This document shows, one piece after another, positions 20,950 through 24,282 of a stretch of DNA of 24,282 nt. The notes beneath the pieces are model-generated. The model worked only from the letters and a program-made list of their open reading frames with translations, was not told the DNA's origin and did no database searches. The DNA is from Micavibrio sp. UBA6929 (GTDB lineage Bacteria > Pseudomonadota > Alphaproteobacteria > Micavibrionales > Micavibrionaceae): contig DKAJ01000002.1 of the NCBI GenBank assembly GCA_002448815.1, positions 134,062 to 158,343 on the forward strand, in the 5' to 3' direction. How positions within the stretch are numbered: the first letter of the stretch is position 1; every line of letters begins with the position of its first letter. Made by a program: the position numbers and the translations under genes.

Positions 20950-21225
20950 TTATCTCTTCGCTTTTTTATCCGCGCCATGACCTGGGTATGTGCGCGTTGG
21001 AGCGAATTCACCCAATTTGTGACCGATCATCTGGTCAGTCACCAAAACAGGGATAAATTTATTACCGTTATGAACACCGAACGTCAGACCGATCATATTA
21101 GGTAGGATCGTTGAACGACGTGACCATGTTTTAATAACACCTTTGATTTCGCCCTTGCGTGCTTTTTCAATTTTGCCAAGCAAGCTTTTCTCGATAAAAG
21201 GGCCTTTCCAAACACTACGTGCCAT
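20950..21225 (-). CDS. rpsS: Small ribosomal subunit protein uS19
   Basis: S19 is in the 30S head and pairs with S13. The 91-residue length is standard. Motifs are MARSVWKGPFIEKSLLGKIE, IKTWSRRSTILPNMIGLTFG and VTDQMIGHKLGEFAPTRTYP, followed by GHGADKKAKR. It starts two bases after the rplB stop, so the two are probably translationally coupled. Confidence 0.98.
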   Translation of the reverse strand: MARSVWKGPFIEKSLLGKIEKARKGEIKGVIKTWSRRSTILPNMIGLTFGVHNGNKFIPVLVTDQMIGHKLGEFAPTRTYPGHGADKKAKR

Positions 21226-21227
21226 TG

Positions 21228-22052
21228 CTATTTCTTCCTTCTCTTAATAATAAACTTATCAGTTGCTTTGTTCTTACGTGTCTTAGCACCTTTTGTAGGT
21301 TTACCCCAAGGTGTAACCGGATGGCGACCACCTGACGTACGACCTTCACCACCACCGTGTGGGTGATCAACTGGGTTTTTAACAACACCACGAACATGTG
21401 GACGACGGCCCTTCCAACGGTTACGACCGGCTTTACCCATGTTTGTGTTTAAGCGCTCTGAGTTTGATACAGCGCCAACAGTCGCCATACACTCACCACG
21501 TACCAAGCGAAGTTCGCCTGATGTCAATTTGATCTGAGCATAACCCTGATCACGACCAACCAACTGACCGTATGCACCAGCAGCGCGAATCATCTGAGCA
21601 CCTTTACCAGGCTTAAGCTCTACGTTATGGATGATTGTACCAACTGGCATATTCTTAAGTGGCATTGCGTTACCTGGCTTAACGTCTGCTTTTTCGCTAG
21701 CGATAACTTTGTCGCCTGCTGCTAAACGTTGTGGCGCAATGATGTATGCCTTTTCACCGTCAGCATAGCTGATAAGCGCGATGAATGCGCTGCGGTTCGG
21801 GTCATATTCGATGCGCTCGACTGTGCCCTCAACATCAAACTTTGTGCGTTTCCAGTCGATGATACGGTAACGACGCTTGTGACCGCCACCGATGTTACGG
21901 TTTGTCTGACGACCTTGGTTGTTACGACCACCAGTTTTGTTTAGACCTTCGGTCAAAGTCTTTTCAGGCTTGCCCTTGTAAAGGTCGCTACGGTCGATTT
22001 GCACCAATTGGCGCTGACCTGGCGATGTTGGGTTGAACTTTTTCAATGCCAT
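21228..22052 (-). CDS. rplB: Large ribosomal subunit protein uL2
   Basis: L2 is a core 50S protein near the peptidyl transferase centre, needed for subunit joining. The 274-residue length is typical. It begins MALKKFNPTSPGQRQLVQID and carries GGHKRRYRIIDWKRTKFDVE and AAGAYGQLVGRDQGYAQIKL. The C-terminal segment GVVKNPVDHPHGGGEGRTSG contains the conserved functional His. A 55-base gap separates it from rplW. Confidence 0.98.
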   Translation of the reverse strand: MALKKFNPTSPGQRQLVQIDRSDLYKGKPEKTLTEGLNKTGGRNNQGRQTNRNIGGGHKRRYRIIDWKRTKFDVEGTVERIEYDPNRSAFIALISYADGEKAYIIAPQRLAAGDKVIASEKADVKPGNAMPLKNMPVGTIIHNVELKPGKGAQMIRAAGAYGQLVGRDQGYAQIKLTSGELRLVRGECMATVGAVSNSERLNTNMGKAGRNRWKGRRPHVRGVVKNPVDHPHGGGEGRTSGGRHPVTPWGKPTKGAKTRKNKATDKFIIKRRKK

Positions 22053-22107
22053 CTTTTTTCTTCCTTTTCTTTCCGTTATCGGCGGATCACCTTAGTTGCA
22101 TTAAATC

Positions 22108-22422
22108 TTACACACCAGCGGAAGCGTCAATAGTTTGACCTTCTTCCAAGGTTACGATTGCTTTTTTCGTATCAGGCTTTTTCACTGGAACACCTTTAAA
22201 GCGCTTGCGCTTGCCGGCTTGGTTCAATGTGTTTACGCCTTTTACTTTAACGCCGAACAATGTCTCTACCGCAGCTTTAATCTGTGGCTTTGTTGCTGTT
22301 TTCGCAACAACGAAAGTCACTTGATTGTGCTCAGAGCCCAAAGTGGCTTTTTCAGTAATGTGTGGACGAGAAATAACTTCGTACATCCATTCCTGAACTT
22401 CTGTTTTCTTCTTGGCAGCCAT
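22108..22422 (-). CDS. rplW: Large ribosomal subunit protein uL23
   Basis: L23 at the tunnel exit docks trigger factor and SRP. The 104-residue product shows YEVISRPHITEKATLGSEHN, FVVAKTATKPQIKAAVETLF and GVKVKGVNTLNQAGKRKRFK with the trailing VTLEEGQTIDASAGV. The length is normal for a bacterial L23. It starts five bases after the rplD stop. Confidence 0.98.
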   Translation of the reverse strand: MAAKKKTEVQEWMYEVISRPHITEKATLGSEHNQVTFVVAKTATKPQIKAAVETLFGVKVKGVNTLNQAGKRKRFKGVPVKKPDTKKAIVTLEEGQTIDASAGV

Positions 22423-22427
22423 TATTC

Positions 22428-23051
22428 TTACCCTTTCAACTTGCTTGTGAGGTCGTTAACGGCCTCTTTAGTCAACACTAGTGTGTCACGACGAATGATG
22501 TCATACACGTTTGCACCGCTTGTTGGCAAGACATCAATGCGTGGCAGGTTAGCAGTAGCGCGTGCAAAGTTTGCATCAACGTCAGCGCCTGCAACGATTA
22601 CTGCTGAGTCGAAGCCCAGAGTTTTGATTGCGTCAGCCATTGGCTTTGTCTTGTGTGTGTCTGCTTTTGCTTCGTCAATAATGATCAACTTGCCTTGTGC
22701 CGCTTTTGCAGACAATGCACTGCGCATTGCAAGCTGACGGATTTTCTTAGGCACGCTAAAGCTGTGATCGCGAACAACTGGTCCGTGAACAACTGCACCA
22801 CCGCGGTCGATGTTACGTTTTTTATCACCTGCACGTGCGCGGCCTGTACCTTTTTGCGCGTGAGGCTTTTTACCTGTACCAGAAACTTCGTGGCGTTGCT
22901 TTGTCTTGTGGTTACCACTGCGACGTTTAGCAAGCTGATAGTTTACAACGGTATGGATAACGTCCTGACGAACATCAATACCAAATACGGCTTTATCCAA
23001 TGTGATATCGCCAGCTTCTTTACCTTCAAGCGTTTTAACTGCGATCTTCAT
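22428..23051 (-). CDS. rplD: Large ribosomal subunit protein uL4
   Basis: L4 extends a loop into the exit tunnel; in E. coli it also represses the S10 operon. The 207-residue product has VNYQLAKRRSGNHKTKQRHE, the tunnel loop GTGKKPHAQKGTGRARAGDK, and the C-terminal FDSAVIVAGADVDANFARAT and PRIDVLPTSGANVYDIIRRD. The length is standard. It starts three bases after the rplC stop. Confidence 0.98.
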   Translation of the reverse strand: MKIAVKTLEGKEAGDITLDKAVFGIDVRQDVIHTVVNYQLAKRRSGNHKTKQRHEVSGTGKKPHAQKGTGRARAGDKKRNIDRGGAVVHGPVVRDHSFSVPKKIRQLAMRSALSAKAAQGKLIIIDEAKADTHKTKPMADAIKTLGFDSAVIVAGADVDANFARATANLPRIDVLPTSGANVYDIIRRDTLVLTKEAVNDLTSKLKG

Positions 23052-23054
23052 GGC

Positions 23055-23810
23055 CTAGTCTTCCTTCTTCTCTTCAGTAGCTTCTGCGGCTGGCGCTTCT
23101 TCTACTTGTGTTTGCTCTGCGGCTGGCGCTGCGGCTTCGATGATTGCAGCAGGCAGTGGCGCATTTTCTGGCATTGGCTTTTTCACAGCATCGCTGATCA
23201 GAACCCAACCGCTTTTCGCGCCTGGGACTGCGCCTTTAACCAAAATCAGGTTATCTTCTTCGTCGATAGCAACAACTTGAAGATTTTGCGTTGTTACGCG
23301 CTCGTTACCCATTTGGCCGGCCATTTTCTTGCCTTTGAAAACCTTACCAGGTTCTTGACACTGACCAGTCGAACCGTGTGAACGGTGAGAAACAGATACA
23401 CCGTGAGATGCACGCAAACCACCGAAGTTGTGACGTTTCATCGCACCGGCAAAACCTTTACCGATTGATGTGCCAACAACATCAACAAACTGACCTGCAA
23501 CAAAGTGTGCTGCGCTAAGCGCTGCGCCAATTGGTGGCAAGTTTTCGTTTGAAGACACACGAAACTCAGCAAGTTTACGTTTCGCTTCTACTTTTGCTTT
23601 TGCAAAGTGGCCGCGGTTTGCCTTGCTTGTACGTTTAATTTTTGCATTGCCCGCACCCAACTGAACAGCTGTGTAGCCGTCTGTTTCTTCTGTGCGGTGC
23701 GCGACAACTTGGCAGTTTTCTACGCGCAAAACTGTTACAGGTATATTACGACCATCTTCTGCGAAGATGCGTGTCATACCTTCTTTTCTTGCAATCAGTC
23801 CGGTTCTCAT
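23055..23810 (-). CDS. rplC: Large ribosomal subunit protein uL3 with acidic C-terminal tail
   Basis: L3 is an early 50S assembly protein reaching the peptidyl transferase centre. The start was placed at the ATG that gives MRTGLIARKEGMTRIFAEDG, ten bases from AGGA. An ATG six bases further upstream is possible but has only a 4-base spacer. A still longer TTG frame runs through a hairpin and was rejected. Other motifs are GTSIGKGFAGAMKRHNFGGL, GQCQEPGKVFKGKKMAGQMG and VLVKGAVPG-like VKGAVPGAKSGWVLI. The last 38 residues are an Ala/Glu-rich tail, giving 251 residues against about 210 usually. Confidence 0.97.
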   Translation of the reverse strand: MRTGLIARKEGMTRIFAEDGRNIPVTVLRVENCQVVAHRTEETDGYTAVQLGAGNAKIKRTSKANRGHFAKAKVEAKRKLAEFRVSSNENLPPIGAALSAAHFVAGQFVDVVGTSIGKGFAGAMKRHNFGGLRASHGVSVSHRSHGSTGQCQEPGKVFKGKKMAGQMGNERVTTQNLQVVAIDEEDNLILVKGAVPGAKSGWVLISDAVKKPMPENAPLPAAIIEAAAPAAEQTQVEEAPAAEATEEKKED

Positions 23811-23832
23811 TTTCATTTTTTCCTTTCCAGAG

Positions 23833-23862
23833 GTTGCCGGTTCCTTTTCACGGGCCGGCAAC
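23833..23862 (-). promoter_or_regulatory. Strong hairpin in the rplC leader
   Basis: On the minus strand GTTGCCGG pairs perfectly with CCGGCAAC (23855-23862 and 23833-23840) around a 14-base loop. It lies 8 bases before the rplC Shine-Dalgarno, in an 85-base gap after rpsJ. No U-tract follows, so it is not a terminator. It may be a translational control site or an mRNA processing site. Confidence 0.5.
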
Positions 23863-23895
23863 GTGACCCAAACTTGTTAACCTAAATACCTATTC

Positions 23896-24222
23896 TTATG
23901 CAGCTTTCATCTGACCGATTTTGATTTCTACATCAACACCAGCAGCCAAATCCAACTTCATCAAAGCATCAATTGTTTGTGGAGTAGGATCCACGATGTC
24001 CAAAAGACGTTTGTGAGTGCGCATTTCGAATTGTTCTTGTGAGCTCTTGTAAACGTGAGGAGAGCGGATCACAGAAAATTTCTTGATGCGGTTTGGCAAT
24101 GGAACTGGGCCGCGTACGCCAGCGCCTGTTCTTTTTGCTGTATTCAAGATCTCAGCTGTTGCCGTATCCAAGATACGGTGATCAAAAGCTTTGAGCGTAA
24201 TACGAATGCTTTGTGCGTCCAT
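23896..24222 (-). CDS. rpsJ: Small ribosomal subunit protein uS10
   Basis: S10 is in the 30S head and, with NusB, takes part in transcription antitermination (NusE). The 108-residue product shows IRITLKAFDHRILDTATAEI, GPVPLPNRIKKFSVIRSPHV and KSSQEQFEMRTHKRLLDIVD. The length is close to the usual 102-105, with short extra residues at both ends. AAAGGA lies ten bases before the ATG. The gap to tuf is only 37 bases, so the S10 genes are probably read from promoters upstream of tuf and outside the window. Confidence 0.98.
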   Translation of the reverse strand: MDAQSIRITLKAFDHRILDTATAEILNTAKRTGAGVRGPVPLPNRIKKFSVIRSPHVYKSSQEQFEMRTHKRLLDIVDPTPQTIDALMKLDLAAGVDVEIKIGQMKAA

Positions 24223-24259
24223 TTTTTGTAATCCTTTAATCCTTAACTATTACTCAAAC

Positions 24260-24282
24260 TTACTCGACGATTTTAGAAACAA
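24260..24282 (-). CDS. tuf: Elongation factor Tu, last six codons (runs off the right edge)
   Basis: The minus strand reads V-S-K-I-V-E-stop directly upstream of rpsJ. This is the normal C-terminus of bacterial EF-Tu (GAGVVSKIVE or similar), and tuf-rpsJ is the usual junction of the str and S10 operons. Only 23 bases are visible, so the call relies on those six residues plus context. Confidence 0.8.

Noticed and set aside
22653..23381. 242-codon plus-strand ORF opposite rplD and rplC
   Set aside because: It is antisense to two well-matched r-protein genes, with Cys/Phe-rich nonsense composition.
23811..23861. Longer N-terminus of uL3 from a TTG start
   Set aside because: The extra residues read through the leader hairpin and are not part of the family; a good ribosome-binding site fits the downstream ATG.

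Overview
The window comes from an alphaproteobacterium of moderate GC content (by eye; not computed). The evidence is the order dcd-murA-hisG-infA-maf-rng, the short form of HisG, a long bL17, S14 of the 101-residue zinc-free type, no rpsD between rpsK and rpoA, and the style of the r-protein sequences. A lineage near Rhodospirillales or Micavibrio is a guess from gene order. No insertion sequence, phage gene or CRISPR array was seen.

Layout. (1) Positions 1-1188, minus strand: tRNA-Thr(GGT), thiD and the 5' part of thiL, a small thiamine-phosphate kinase unit. (2) 1283-3364, plus: a 48-residue basic protein, dcd (dCTP deaminase) and murA (first step of peptidoglycan synthesis), tightly packed. 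(3) 3430-6072, plus: two unrecognised acidic proteins of 430 and 443 residues that are divergent tandem paralogues of each other. (4) 6120-8901, plus: hisG, infA, maf and an RNase G-type gene. (5) 8993-9067: tRNA-Phe(GAA) with a good promoter. (6) 9153-13823, plus: secY-adk-rpsM-rpsK-rpoA-rplQ. (7) 14124-24282, minus: the last codons of tuf, then rpsJ-rplC-rplD-rplW-rplB-rpsS-rplV-rpsC-rplP-rpmC-rpsQ-rplN-rplX-rplE-rpsN-rpsH-rplF-rplR-rpsE-rpmD-rplO.

The most striking feature is that the usually continuous S10-spc-alpha ribosomal superoperon is cut exactly between rplO and secY. The secY-to-rplQ half lies on the opposite strand, so both halves run tail to tail and meet in a 300-base junction that carries one strong terminator for each side. 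The detached half has its own apparent control sites: a structured secY leader next to tRNA-Phe, a strong promoter and structured leader before rpsM, and a terminator-like hairpin between rpsK and rpoA.

The other half also has unusual non-coding parts: a 219-base gap between rpsC and rplP and a strong hairpin between rpsJ and rplC. Several r-proteins (uL30, uL24, uS17, uL3, bL17) carry low-complexity tails. The paired unknown proteins at 3430-6072 are the best candidates for something undescribed at the protein level; the sequence does not reveal their function.
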